NCBI GenBank assembly: GCA_037176885.1
Contig: JAWWNJ010000113.1
Coordinates: 372,001-436,000, forward strand
DNA: 64,000 nt
Direction of reading: 5' to 3'
DNA from: Favolaschia claudopus
Lineage: Eukaryota > Basidiomycota > Agaricomycetes > Agaricales > Mycenaceae
Part shown: piece by piece, positions 53,686 to 64,000 of the stretch
How the letters are laid out: every line of letters begins with the position of its first letter
Position numbering within the stretch: position 1 is the stretch's first letter
Program-made: the position numbers and the translations under genes
Notes under the pieces: model-generated
The model's input: the letters and a program-made list of their open reading frames with translations, nothing else
The model's database searches: none
Told to the model about the DNA's origin: nothing

Positions 53686-55244
53686 TTCGGTGAGGGCGAG
53701 GTGACGATAATGCGAGGGTGGTGGTGAGGTAGATGGGGTGACGGCGGCCCGAGGTTATATGATATATCGTGGAGTAGAAGCGCCTTGTGGCTTGACTTAT
53801 AGTGTCCTTCTGACCAAAGGGCGCCGCTAGACTCGGACTATTTAGTTTCAGTGAAATAGAGACGGGAGCAACCTGTAACTCAACGTCAGCGCGGGAAGAC
53901 GGCGGATAGAACCACGACGACAGTTACCAGTCCACCTCGTATGCATATATGAGACCGAGTAAGCAACTTGATGGCGGCGCGCGCCGTTTAGGCCTTTTAG
54001 CCAGATTCGCTGGTGCCTATTGCGAAGCGTAAAAGCGTTTAGTCAAGGACCAGTTATTTAAATGGAATTCGGCGATTCGGGAGGGGAGCGGTGTTCCGCA
54101 CAAAGTCCAGCTGGCCAGCAGACAAATAGTAGTGTACTTGTATTATAGTACCTGTATCCGGCAGACTGCACTACGAGAACCCGTAGCCGAAGTTCTTGGT
54201 CAACGACGAGCCAAGGAACGCGTCAATAGGTGTCAGACGACGAGGAACGCATGTCAAGCGATCAGAGACGGAGCCAGCTGGGTAAGCTCGAGGTCACGGA
54301 GAGGGGCCAAGCTTATGACTCTGATTGGATGGATGGTCGCTTGGAAAAGTCATGCCGACGAGGACAAGCTCGAGATTTCAAGCAATTCGAGCAATTCAAG
54401 ATATTCAATCCAGACTGAGAGGAACCGAAACTGGACGACGAGCTCCGGGCGAGCAACGTCAGGATGAAGGAAGAGAACAGAGGTATATTTTAGGTGGCTG
54501 TGCATAGGTGTAGACCTACACCTTCTACTAAGCAATTGACACCGAAAGAAATACTTACCTGCGCTCAGAATTTCGCATCGTATGGTCCGAGGTAGATAAA
54601 TAGAGTTACATTCATATGTAAAGAAAAGAAAAGAAGATGGCATACATTTCGAGTCACTAAGTAAATAGTCAAAGAAACCGATTCAGAAGAGCACGACGTA
54701 TAAGTAAATCGTGCCCCGGTCAGTCCAGGACGGGCCTGTATACTATATAGCTGTAGCCGGAGTAGGACGAGGGGATGGGAGGTGGAGTAGTGCATAGAAA
54801 GGGGTGGGGTGGGGGGGAGGAGGAAAGTGAGAGAGTCTTGAAAGTTGATTGGATACCGATACCAAAGAAGTCTTAGATAGACAAAGACACAATCCAATCC
54901 ACGCCAGGAGCACAGTCCGCCTATGTATCCTGCGATATCCTGCAATCGATCCGTCATCGAATCACCCCACCTCCTCACCAAACGAAGGGTAGAAAGAGCA
55001 AGTCCTGGCTCCTACTGTATCCCCGAGTCACTCGTTGTCATCGTCCATCGTCCATCGACCAGTGATAGTAATGTCATCGTCGGCGACGCCCGTGCCCAGC
55101 GACCCGCAAGGCGTGTGCAGCGCCGCACGTATTTCACGTTTACGTTTGTTCGTCTTTGTCTATCAAATGTCAAATCGTCAGTAAGAGTTTCAATGCGCCA
55201 ACGAAGGACTCACAATAGCTTCAAGGCCACGATGGCAGCTCAAC
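53686..55244. other. Intergenic region between ALDH and PIN-domain genes
   Basis: About 1.6 kb. The left part is the ALDH promoter and the right part the 3' flank of the PIN-domain gene. Frames at 54132-54467 plus and 54565-54981 minus have no recognisable content. There is a G-rich run near 54810-54825. Confidence 0.4.
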
Positions 55245-56924
55245 TCAAACCCCAGCAGCAACATCCAACCTCTCCCCGCGCGCCAAAACGCGAATCACCC
55301 GCGGCCCCCCGCTGCCAGTGCCCTCCATCGCTAGCGCCGCCGCGGGGCGTTCCACGAGGGATCCCCCTCCTCCACCTCCGCCTCCGCTTCCCCCGCCTCC
55401 GAGCTTGTACATGCCGTTGTTGTTGTTATTGCTATTGCTGTTATTGCCACTGCTATTCGCACCGCCATACCCACCGGCACCGGCACTCCCACCGCGCTTG
55501 CCCTGCTGCGGGTTGGTATTCGCGCGCGGACGACGAGCGCCTTCGCTCGTCCCTGGACGCCGTGCGCCTTCGCCCGTCGTCCCAGGGCGTCGTCCTTCGC
55601 CCGCCCCCGTCCCACCCTGAGTAGAAGTGGTATTACTACTACCAGCCGCAGCTTGAGCGGGGTTGCCGTTCACGTGCACAGACGGCGCAACGGGAAGCAC
55701 CGTGAGCCCCGCGCGCGCGGCCCAGTGCGCGACGAGCGTGCCCGAGGCGCGGACTTCGTGTTTGTTGGGGATTTCCGCTGAGTCAGGATTTGAAGGGGTG
55801 GGGGTGGTGGCGAGAACGGCGATGCAGACTGTGCGTGGTGGGGGCGGTGTGTCGGTGGAACCAGCTTTGGAGTTGGAGGGGGAGGGGGATGCAAGGGCGG
55901 AGTTGAGCTCCCAGCGGGCACAGCACACGGTGCGGCGGACCCATTCGGGGTCGTCTGCTGGGGGATCGGCAGCGGGGATTGCGTTGGAAGTGGGACTCGA
56001 ATTCCCGGTGCTGCTTTGAGCGAAGGCGATGGCATCCCAAGGCACGAACGCGTCGTCTCTCTGCACCCGGATGCGCAGATTAGTGCCGACCTGCGCTTCG
56101 AGGATACGGGACGCAGCACGGGCCCGTTGCGCGAGGGGAGACGTGCCTTTCTTGAGGAGGTCGAGGGTGTTGAGTGCTAGATAGAAAATGTCAGTTACGA
56201 TGTTGCGAGAATATGAGCGAGCGGCGATTGGCGCGTATGGCTCGTGAAGGCTGCTGGTACGCTCGAGAAAACACCCCTACAACTCAGACGGTACACCGTC
56301 GTTCTCTGTGCTCGAGGGTGGTCCCGCCTTGCCACCGGGTCGCGGAGAACAGTTTGCGGTAGCCACCGGTGGCTAGATTTCATCGAGACTGCATGACCGT
56401 CCCAGAAAATATTAGCCACCATTTGTACATCCCACCGATGGGATTAAATGGTGGCTACTTCGGGCCAGAGGCTCGATAAACCATCGCGCACGAGGAGCCG
56501 CCAGTTCGTCCGGTGCCTCACCGCAAACTCTCTATAGATTGAGTATTCAAGACACACCTTCAAGTGGCACAATCACGACCTCCTCGCGACCGTCCCGACA
56601 CCACCGCTTGACCTGATGCAACGCGTGAACAAGCACACTCGCGTCGACGATAACGACGTCGGCGTCCCTCTCGGCGTTGGGTTCCTCCACAGAGCGCCTT
56701 TGCGTCGATGCAGTATCTTTCGTCGAGATAACAAACGTAGACGTATTCCCGCCGCCGTTCTTCTTCCCGCGTAGAGACGATTTGTTGTTAGAGTATGGCT
56801 GACGTTTCGGGGATGATTGTGGGCTCGCGGGAGGGCCTCTGCTTCGCCAGTTTCCGGAAGCAGCGGACTTTTCGAGTTGCTCGACTTGATGATTCAGGAA
56901 TGCGGCTCCTAGAGCGCGAGACAT
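55245..56924 (-). CDS. PIN-domain-like protein with low-complexity C-terminal half
   Basis: Exon 1 (56924-56558) and exon 2 (56176-55245) encode 432 residues. The PIN-type core is DADVVIVDASVLVHALHQVK, followed across the intron by VIVPLEALNTLDLLKKG and IRVQRDDAFVPWDAI; the aspartates of VIVDAS and RDDAFVPWD are candidate metal ligands. PIN folds are single-stranded RNA nucleases or their inactive relatives, as in SMG5/6-type proteins, so an RNA-turnover role is possible. Residues 1-90 are Ser/Pro/Arg-rich. The C-terminal half contains homopolymer-like Asn and Gly runs (SGNNSNSNNNNNG, then GGGGSGGGGGGGG), ending RVIRVLARGERLD. The 381-nt intron is long for this window and carries hairpin repeats. 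Catalytic competence is not shown. Confidence 0.75.
56360..56458. repeat. Nested palindromes TAGCCACC...GGTGGCTA in the PIN gene intron
   Basis: TAGCCACCGGTGGCTA (56360-56375) is a perfect 16-bp palindrome. About 40 bp downstream, TAGCCACCATTT and AAATGGTGGCTA (56413-56458) form a 12-bp stem around a 22-nt loop that itself holds the inverted words ATCCCA and TGGGAT. The repeated TAGCCACC word suggests a miniature foldback element in the intron. No target duplication was identified. Confidence 0.65.
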
Positions 56925-58547
56925 GGCCTTTGCAGCGGGTGAGTCCGATTTGACGTAGCATGTACAAGAAACAAACCTTCTTGTCTGTCATGGTGTCCGT
57001 TATGTAGTGCTGTGGGCCCACTGAGATATCCGGCCTAGATTGGTTGGATGGAGACTGGAGGGTTTCCTGGTTGTCGATAAGGATAGCGTGGCACGAGATA
57101 TCCAAGAATTGATGTTCAAAATCAAGAATTCGAGTGAGGAGTCGGCAGGCGCACAAATGCAGGTGGTGAGCTGCGCATTTCCTTTTTGGGCTTGATATTT
57201 GTTGTTGATGTTTGTTGAATTTTCCCGGTGCAGATGATGCATCATGAGTCGATGCTCGCACTGCTTCCCGCTCCCGTTTTCATCCCGAACCACCTCATTA
57301 TGACCTGCACTGGTCCCAGAAGTACGTTGGGCGGAAATAGTACGCTGGTTGAAACTGCTAAGGGCGAGTTTCGAGCAAATTTTGAGTCGACTGCAGTCGA
57401 TTTATCGAAAAAAGAAAAATACCTCACGCTTGTTTTTTTATTACAGACATTTTACTCATTGCGCGGACTCCTATGCTCATCCCTCTGCAAAACCTAAAAG
57501 GTTATTATTTTTTATGGGCCTGCTGGGCTGACCCACCGTCCCTAGCCGGTGTGCCGCCTTCTCCAGCCCGCACCCCTTGCAGTAGTCCTCAAGACAATAC
57601 CAGTGCAATGACGGCGATTACTTCTTGCAATCTGGATTGTCTTGTGGATCAAGTAAACTCCTACATGCTAACTTCGTAACGAACTGGGGAATAACACTGT
57701 CCCCGCAAGGAGTTCGGCGTCAGCCGTCTAAGTATCTTGAATTTCATTTTGCCTGGTCTCCAAGTCATGCTACAAGGTTCCCCGCAAGCTAAGCATATCC
57801 TGGCATATCCTTCTAACAGCCTTCTGTAGCAATTGTGGAGATCGCAAAAAATTGCCAACTCCAGGGTCGACTTCAATGCTGGAGGAAAATGCGCCATCCT
57901 TCAAGAGCGAGGTTTTCATCCAACCTGTTGCAACCCAACATATCCCATCCGGCAACCATCCGGCGTAAGTCCAAGAGCGTCCCGCGTCTCATTTTTTTCT
58001 GAATTTGTCTGATAACCACCAGCTCAAATTCAACTCGATTGGACAACCCGGGGTCCCGCCATTCACGGGTTGAGCTGGACTGCGGGTACTCATCTTGAGC
58101 GACGGTGAGAGCGTAATTGACCAGGATATTTCAGCGGCCTCACAGGTTACATCCGTCGTAATCTGTTCTTCGCCGCACAACACCGTCCTGACTCCTTTTG
58201 GATGCAGGAATTTGCTGGCTCGCGCATGCCCAAGCTTTGGCTCAGATCACCGCTAGGTTGTTGACCCTGCCTCAGCTCTACTCTCCAATTCATGGCGACC
58301 TCCAGGAACCAATGTTCTAATTAGTGTCTGGCCGCAATTTTTCTGTCCGAGTCTTGCCAGGTTAAATTGGATCAACTTTGCTGGTCCAGGCACTGGCTTG
58401 AGATTATGATAAACCATTCAGGCTGAACCATGGAATAGAAAAATTGGCCGCCCCGTCCAATCGGCCTTCCAAAGAAGATTGTTGAGTGATTGAGGCCCTC
58501 CCGGATCCTGCCATACTATAGCGCATTTAAAACTAGAGACGGATAAC
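56925..58547. other. Intergenic region, no gene recognised
   Basis: About 1.6 kb between the PIN-domain gene and the tRNA-Glu array. Frames of 60-157 codons overlap on both strands, without motifs. The left part is the PIN gene promoter. Confidence 0.4.
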
Positions 58548-58582
58548 TCCGGCGTGGTGTAATGGTTAACATCGCTGTCTTT
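58548..58582 (+). pseudogene. Detached 5' half of tRNA-Glu(TTC), inverted relative to the intact copies
   Basis: The sequence runs from the acceptor stem TCCGGCG through GTGTAATGGTTAACATC to the anticodon CTTT and then diverges. It lacks the 3' half. It matches the 5' halves of the minus-strand tRNAs at 58668 and 58851 but lies on the plus strand, so it forms a 35-bp inverted repeat with them. Confidence 0.8.
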
Positions 58583-58930
58583 TCACTCCTGACACGATAA
58601 AGTAACTGGGCAGGCCAAGATTTGGGTCAATATTTTTGTGATAAAGTGGTTCAGGGAGAGAAAAAATTCCGGCGCGGGGAATCGAACCCCGAGCTGCTGT
58701 GATCAACGCCTGAAAGACAGCGATGTTGAACCATTACACCACGCCGGGTCAACATCGCTGTCTTTTCACTCCTGACACGATAAAGTAACTGGGCAGGCCA
58801 AGATTTGGGTCAATATTTTTGTGATAAAGTGGTTCAGGGAGAGAAAAAAATCCGGCGCGGGGAATCGAACCCCGAGCTGCTGTGATCAACGCCTGAAAGA
58901 CAGCGATGTTGAACCATTACACCACGCCGG
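58568..58930. repeat. 183-bp tandem duplication containing tRNA-Glu(TTC)
   Basis: Unit 1 (58568-58750) and unit 2 (58751-58930) start AACATCGCTGTCTTTTCACT and are almost identical throughout, ending with a full minus-strand tRNA. Each unit begins inside the plus-strand partial tRNA copy and ends at the 5' end of the minus-strand tRNA. The crossover therefore happened within tRNA sequence. Confidence 0.88.
58668..58748 (-). tRNA. tRNA-Glu(TTC), 9-nt intron, copy 1 with acceptor mismatch
   Basis: The anticodon stem GCTGT/ACAGC encloses the loop CTTTCA, so the anticodon is TTC (Glu, GAA). GGCGTTGAT after position 37 is read as a 9-nt intron. The T arm is CTCGGGGTTCGATTCCCCG. The acceptor stem has C instead of T at position 1, opposite A72, so the first pair is lost; the change coincides with the duplication junction. 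It may be weakly functional or dead. Confidence 0.8.
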
Positions 58931-58931
58931 A
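58851..58931 (-). tRNA. tRNA-Glu(TTC), 9-nt intron, copy 2
   Basis: Sequence as in copy 1, but with a complete acceptor stem TCCGGCG/CGCCGGA. Anticodon TTC, the intron after position 37 and the T arm are intact. This is probably the functional parent of the pair. Confidence 0.9.
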
Positions 58932-60883
58932 CTTGGAGGCTGCTTCTCTTGGTCTCCTACCAGGCCACTCTGCTACCGCCCCCAACTCTTCCAAGGAAAA
59001 TCCTGGGAAGCGTTGCGATCTCTCAAGCCTCGCCATCAAGTTCCACAAACTTCATCGAAGTTTCATCACTTAGCCTACACTCCCACTCCCTCCACTCAGG
59101 CTAACTCCGACCACTTCTCTTCTGTGCATTTCAAGTCAGCTATCCCGTGGCAGCCCGCTAGAACGACTTAAAAAGCGAGTTCAGTCTCCGGCGTCCGCCC
59201 ATTCGAGCAAGCATTCAAGTCACCTCCCTCCAGCGGTCCCTCGACTCTCAATCACTTTCGGCTCCTCTGAGCGTTTCGTATTACTCGCTACCTACGACGA
59301 CAAAGGCTCGATCAGTCTCCGCCGCCCGCTGGCCATTCAGTTTAATCCATTTGATTTTTTTGCGCTTTCACTCGATTAAATTCATGCACACGTGTCGCGG
59401 ACAACCATGGGCTGTTGATGAGCTGTGCACTACTCAACCTCTCGAAGCGATCGGCAACCAAGATTAAATCGGCACCGCCTCACCGACTTGATAGGTCGGC
59501 GTCGGGCGAACTGTCAATCGACTCTTATATTTTTCGCCAACTCGACGAGTTGGTAGTCTCTCCTAGACAGACGCTCTATGTATTTGAGCTCGGTGCCCTC
59601 GCTACATAGAGTCTGTTGTTTACCGCGGGGGTCCGATCGTGTACTGATTGTATTATATAATATCATGTAAGCCGGCAACTTCCGCACTTCGTTCTAGCGG
59701 TTCTCTCCTACCAATACAGACATAGTTCCAAGGTACTATACTCCTATTAAGATCCAAACAATGTTCTAAAACACTTAGTGGAATATCTACAGTACGGTTT
59801 GAAGAAAAACAGGTTCCCAGTGTGTTCTCGTGAGGTCGGATCTGCGTCGGCCGAAAGCCTCAGACCGAAATCCTGCGTATTGTGCGCAAGGCATCGTAAG
59901 AGGCTTTTCAAAATTCTGAGGGGACAGAATCATAGTTAAACTCATTCAAAGTGAGTCTCCTACAGAAGCCATTCAGAAATCGCGTTTTTGAGGTGGGATT
60001 TACGCGACTCGAAGTCTGCTTACATGATATTACCTAATACAGCAGGTACACGATCCGACCCCCGCGGTAAACACAAGACTAACGAGTTGGTGAACGTAGA
60101 ATCAAACTCAAACTGGAAATTTTTCTGCTGTTCAACGTTCAACGGTGGGTTCAACTGCTTGAAAAGAAGAAGTTTACATACTAACGAACACATGACAGTC
60201 TTTTAAAAGACAACGGTTCGAAAGGTGAGCTCGAGATCAATCACGATCGTGTCCATGAATCTAATTCGCGCGTCAGCCATGTTTTCTTCGTTCAGATCTG
60301 AAATATCGTCGCAAGAACGGGAAACAGCAAGCAGCCCATGACCAAAATTCAACGTTAACCTTTTCACCGAGCCTGACATGTCTATTTGTTTGAGTAAATT
60401 CATGATTCCTCTTCCAGGCTACATTTTAGGCTGATATAATTGGAAACCCATACAACATGGCAATGTCACACGCTGCGCTACCTGGCACCAGAAACACACT
60501 CCTCCCGAAAAAACCCCAAGTCGAGCTCAAATTCGAACCTCGCCCTTTCAGCAATGAAACAGTTCTTCGGTTGAAAAAAGGTGGCTCAAAAAAAGTCTCG
60601 GACTTCGTTGAATTTTGGCAATTAAAATTTTCTTGTAGTAGAGTCGCCGAGAAATACCAAGTTGAGGAACTTGAAGTAGGTACTGTAAAATTTAGCCCTT
60701 GTAACTGTAAGCGATGCGAAAGAAAATACTTAATACACTGTGCCAGACATCGGCCCTTGATTTCCAGTATCAATTCGAACGTTGCCAAGTTTTTCTTTCT
60801 TTCTTTCACTTGAACCACGTCTCACTCTTGGACTCGCCACTGGACCGTGATTTGTCCACGGGATTTAGCGACACACGCTCGGC
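58932..60883. other. Intergenic region, no gene recognised
   Basis: About 2 kb. Frames at 60426-60818 (both strands) overlap each other and have no recognisable domain. There is no further full-length tRNA, but a detached tRNA-Glu 3' half follows at 60884. Confidence 0.4.
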
Positions 60884-60917
60884 CACAGCAGCTCGGGGTT
60901 CGATTCCCCGCGCCGGA
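60884..60917 (+). pseudogene. Detached 3' half of tRNA-Glu(TTC)
   Basis: CACAGCAGCTCGGGG followed by TTCGATTCCCCGCGCCGGA equals the 3' anticodon strand, variable region, T arm and acceptor 3' strand of the tRNA-Glu(TTC) genes 2 kb away, on the opposite strand from them. The 5' half is missing. It would fit retro-integration or a break within the tRNA. Confidence 0.8.
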
Positions 60918-61889
60918 AGTACCGTGTTTTTTTGGTGCCTTTAATGGCGAACACACATTTTTGATCTTCAAGCTTCCCCACATGCCCATTGGTTGAACTT
61001 GCAACAAGATTTGACTCGGACGCATACGTAGAATGAATGACAAGATTGGAGAGCGTTGAAGGGTTCGTTTGCAACCTGTCGGTTAATGTTGAATTGATCC
61101 AAGTCTAAGGACATTGAATCTGCCCCTCTTGATCCCGTACCTGTACGGTGGCAGATGAGCGGAATTGTCTTCCCACAAAACCTTGGGTCACATAGCTTGG
61201 GGGAAGGAGAAGAACGTACACCCCTCGTCGTGAAGAGGCTGAGCTTCGTCGAGTTCCCCATGACTTCAATTCTGGGAGCGGGGCATAAGTGTAGTACCAG
61301 GACCGCGACCGTGACGACTGCGCAGACCAGCGAAGACGCGAATATGCCTGCGTTCTACGAGTTATACAACTTGAATGGCAATAAACAACGAAAAAAGCTC
61401 TTATACTCGGACACATTCGCGCACAAAGGACCGTGATCGCCTTGGCATCATCAACTTGAGGTGTAATCGACGCAGACCCCGATCTCTTAGCCTCGAAAAG
61501 ACGCCCCAATCGCTCCGACCAGAGCTCGTGGACAGCGTTGCCTGGAAGATATCGGCTACAGAGTTATTCCAGTTAATGATTAGCTTTAATGTTAGGGTCC
61601 TCCAAGGGCCGGGAAGGCAAATCGACGCCTAGAGTCATCGCTTGTCGAGGTCAACTCGCAGGCTGAGTAGAGCGGTCCCGGGTGAGAAGGAAGAGAACAA
61701 ATATTTGATTCCCTTTTTCGGACGATTCTATTTACCTGTTCGGATACGACGAGGCTGCTCAGCGGCTAGGGACAGAAATTCATGATGCAGTCGATGATTG
61801 TATATACGCATTCCAAAATGAGGGTATAGCTATGTACGATGGATACAGCAATTTGAATATTATCGATAAATACAGTAAACTAAAAGTCC
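60918..61889. other. Intergenic region with a possible unresolved small minus-strand gene
   Basis: About 970 bp. On the minus strand near 61250-61350 one frame has a hydrophobic segment (SSLVCAVVTVAVLVLHLCPA) followed by STKLSLFTTRGVRSS, which could be a membrane anchor. No start codon and no clear splice pattern could be attached. I cannot call a gene from this alone. Confidence 0.3.
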
Positions 61890-64000
61890 TCAGCCATAGC
61901 TAAAAATGGCTCCGAACATCTCCTTCCATCCACGCTTGATAACGACCGTCGCACCCCCACTATATTCAGACGCAAACCACTCTAGGTACCGCGCGTCCAT
62001 GCCGCTCATTGGCCCCAGCTCAAACGCCGACATGTCCTTCGAGGTGAGCGTGAGTGTGTTCTTGTCCTTCGATAGAAACGACTCCAAAGTCGACAACTGG
62101 AAGGATGTGTGTGCGTGCAGGGTCTGCAGCAGCGACAGCGTCGTCAGGATCTGGCCATCCCGTCGTGAGGTGTCGTACGCCCCCTGCTCGTCGCCCTCAT
62201 CGTCATCAGCTGCACTCAGCTTCGCAGCTTTCCCCTTAAACTTGGTGCTGCTCGACGTCGGCGACGTCACAGTCGCCTTCCCGCTCGACCACGACATCGC
62301 ACTCGCCCGCCTCGTCGACTTTGTCGTCGTCGGGGGCCGCGTGATCCCACTACCGCTGCCGCTCGCACCGACCTGCGGCCCGCCCTCGATACCCATCCCC
62401 ACCGTGCGCACATACCCGTCCGAGCTGTCTGCCGCCGCCGCAAGGGCACGTAGACTCAGATCCTCATCGCCCTCGAGACGGATACTGCCCCAATTTGACT
62501 CCCCGTCAGCGGTGGAATACGACATGATCGAGTTGCCTCGCCACGAGCCCATCCACAGTCCGGCGCAGATGACGCAGACGTCTTCGTACACACGCCAAGC
62601 ATCCGTCCAGGCTGTGATGGGATTGGTTTTGGAGGGCTTGGAATCGGGAGAGAGGGAGCCAGGGGAGCAGCATGAGTGGTCGTGGGCGGAGGAATCCAAC
62701 TGCAAGATGCGATTGATTTCATTCCACTGTGGAGCATTAGAACAAATGAGAAGATGGGTTACAGAACGACGTACCAGCTTGATGTCGCTCCACGAGAAAC
62801 GCACGACAGAGAGGCGGTGTGTGGGTCCTCGAGATGGTCCCGGCGACGAAGGCTGTATTGGGCGGGACGCATAAAATGTCGGCCGTGTGGCTTTGTTCGG
62901 AGTGGAGGTCGTGAGGTCAATTAGTATGTCGTAATATGATGGCTTTTCAAGGAAAAGAGCGTCGGTAGTGCCTGATGCAAGGTCAAGCAGGCGCAGGATA
63001 CAGTCTCAAACAACGTACATGCTACCCAGCCGCGTCCACTGTCGCTGTCCCTCTGTAGCCGGTCCAAGTCGTTAAGAGTCACCATTCCGAGAACGTTGAT
63101 CCCCTCCTTGCATTTGCCGCGCAAGCGGGGGGAGGACGAATTTGAAGAAGTGGTGTATTCCACCTGATGCTCATATGCCATATCCGCCGCCACCTGGCAG
63201 AGGATACAGGCAGCTTCCACCGGCGGTAGAGTGTAGATTAGAATTCGTCGTCTAGCGACAACGTGTTTATACAGAGTCAGGGAGGACGGGCCGAGGATGC
63301 GTAGTAGATGTGGCAGGTGTACCGTCGGATTCTGGTCGGGTGCACCGTCATCGAGCTGCTGCGGATTAACTCGACGTAGCAGTGACAAGAACAGCCACGT
63401 ACCTGCGCCAAAAGCTCATGACTCCATCCATTCCAGTCCCCCGCCCCTCCAAGATCAGCCCGGGTGACCTTCCGCTCGTTGAAGAAGGTGCGCGCTGGCT
63501 CCCAGTCGGTGTCCAAAGGTATCAAGGACGCGGAGCTCTCAAACCGAGAATAGATTAGCGTAGTGAGCTCCTTCAGTGCCGCAGTGTGTCTCCAAGGCCG
63601 AGGCCGAGCTGATTTGGCCAAGAGGATGCCGAGGGACGACAAGCGGAAGCCGCGATGACCTTGGTCGACAGTCTTCCGGCGACGAAATACACACACACCA
63701 TGCTGACCGTCCTTCGTGAAGTACCTATAGCAATATCAGCGGCTGGGTCAAGCATTTTGCGGTGGAAACAGGCCAAGGAAGCAGCCCAATCTAAACCAGT
63801 CAAGAAGCAAGTCACAAACGCACACTACATCTTCCTCTACGAGATGGAGTCCACTGGGAAGAGCACTAAACTCTAAATGGTCAAGATTCAAGTCTATATG
63901 TCCGGTGTTAACCTTCGTCCGAGTTCGACTTGATTCTGCACACCTTCGTTGGCCTTTAGCGACCAGTCAATTATGTTTCCTTGAGTAGGGTGAAAAGATG
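61890..64000 (-). CDS. DENN-domain protein, DENND11/LCHN-like (5' end outside the window)
   Basis: DENN proteins are exchange factors or regulators of Rab GTPases in membrane traffic. Six exons were read on the minus strand, all in phase: beyond 64000-63944, 63893-63824, 63724-63403, 63358-63019, 62971-62775 and 62726-61890. They give HPTQGNIIDWSLKANEDLNL, EFSALPSGLHLVEEDVVYFT with KDGQHGVCVF, RGFRLSSLGILLAKS, YKHVVARRRILIYTLPPVEA, VACTTDALFLEKPSYYDILI and FSWSDIKLWNEINRILQL. SGLHLxxEDVVYF and KHVLxRxRILIY are typical of the DENND11/LCHN (former DUF2347) family and yeast Anr2 relatives. Near the C-terminus is a Ser/Thr-rich variable insert, followed by SLLQTLHAHTSFQLSTLESF. The gene looks intact but is cut by the window edge, so the N-terminus is missing. 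Confidence 0.82.

Noticed and set aside
54923..55624. 233-codon plus-strand frame rich in Arg, Pro, Cys and His
   Set aside because: Mostly the antisense of the low-complexity end of the PIN-domain gene and its 3' flank; the His/Arg runs mirror the Gly/Asn codons.
58821..59171. 116-codon plus-strand frame beginning IKWFRERKKSGAG
   Set aside because: Its start is the antisense of tRNA-Glu copy 2 and the rest has no features.
61105..61509. 134-codon minus frame and the adjacent hydrophobic segment as a membrane protein gene
   Set aside because: No start codon or splice chain could be attached; kept only as a remark in the intergenic entry.

Overview
This window is nuclear DNA of a filamentous basidiomycete, most likely an Agaricomycete. 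The evidence is dense GT-AG introns of about 45-70 nt in nearly every gene, several exons of 6-17 nt, intron-containing tRNA genes, fungal Zn2Cys6 regulators, a short CaaX peptide of the pheromone-precursor type, and lineage-expanded BTB and F-box families. No species can be named from the sequence alone.

Layout. 2.4-5.3 kb: secreted S10 serine carboxypeptidase (-). 7.3-9.7 kb: O-acetylhomoserine sulfhydrylase (+). 9.9-10.9 kb: first of three aldo-keto reductases (-). 11-15 kb: gene-poor, with a faint F-box relic. 15.2-21.0 kb: two tandem paralogous Zn2Cys6 transcription-factor genes with a 451-bp MITE between them. 21.2-24.4 kb: a BTB/POZ gene split exactly at its exon 1/intron 1 border by a 2.09-kb terminal-inverted-repeat element. 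25.0-27.6 kb: two tandem aldo-keto reductases with similar core promoters. 27.9-29.6 kb: p47/Shp1-type UBX-SEP cofactor of Cdc48 (-). 31.5-32.7 kb: unrecognised gene (-). 33.7-33.9 kb: 58-residue CaaX peptide built of two near-identical repeats. 34.9-37.1 kb: 14-TMS MFS transporter (+). 37.3-39.8 kb: two intact BTB genes (-). 40.3-42.0 kb: spliced tRNA-Glu(CTC), a partial duplicate of it, a GC-rich MITE and a truncated ferric-reductase relic. 42.8-44.8 kb: CDK1/Cdc2 kinase in ten exons (-). 47.0-48.7 kb: F-box-type protein with an apparent frameshift (+). 49.3-50.3 kb: stand-alone SRA/YDG protein (-). 52.1-53.7 kb: aldehyde dehydrogenase (-). 55.2-56.9 kb: PIN-domain protein (-). 58.5-60.9 kb: two tRNA-Glu(TTC) genes in a 183-bp tandem duplication plus detached tRNA halves. 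61.9-64.0 kb: DENND11/LCHN-type DENN protein (-), running off the right edge.

How it fits together. There is no single pathway or gene cluster. Housekeeping genes (CDK1, p47, OAH sulfhydrylase, DENND11, ALDH, PIN protein, tRNAs) are interspersed with locally amplified families (AKR x3, BTB x3, Zn2Cys6 x2, tRNA-Glu) and non-autonomous DNA transposons, one of which has broken a BTB gene. The most unusual items are the double-repeat CaaX peptide, the transposon at a splice donor, the 6-nt exon in CDK1, the compact SRA protein and the tRNA-Glu rearrangements. Exon borders were set by hand from splice consensus, reading frame and family conservation, so single borders may be off.
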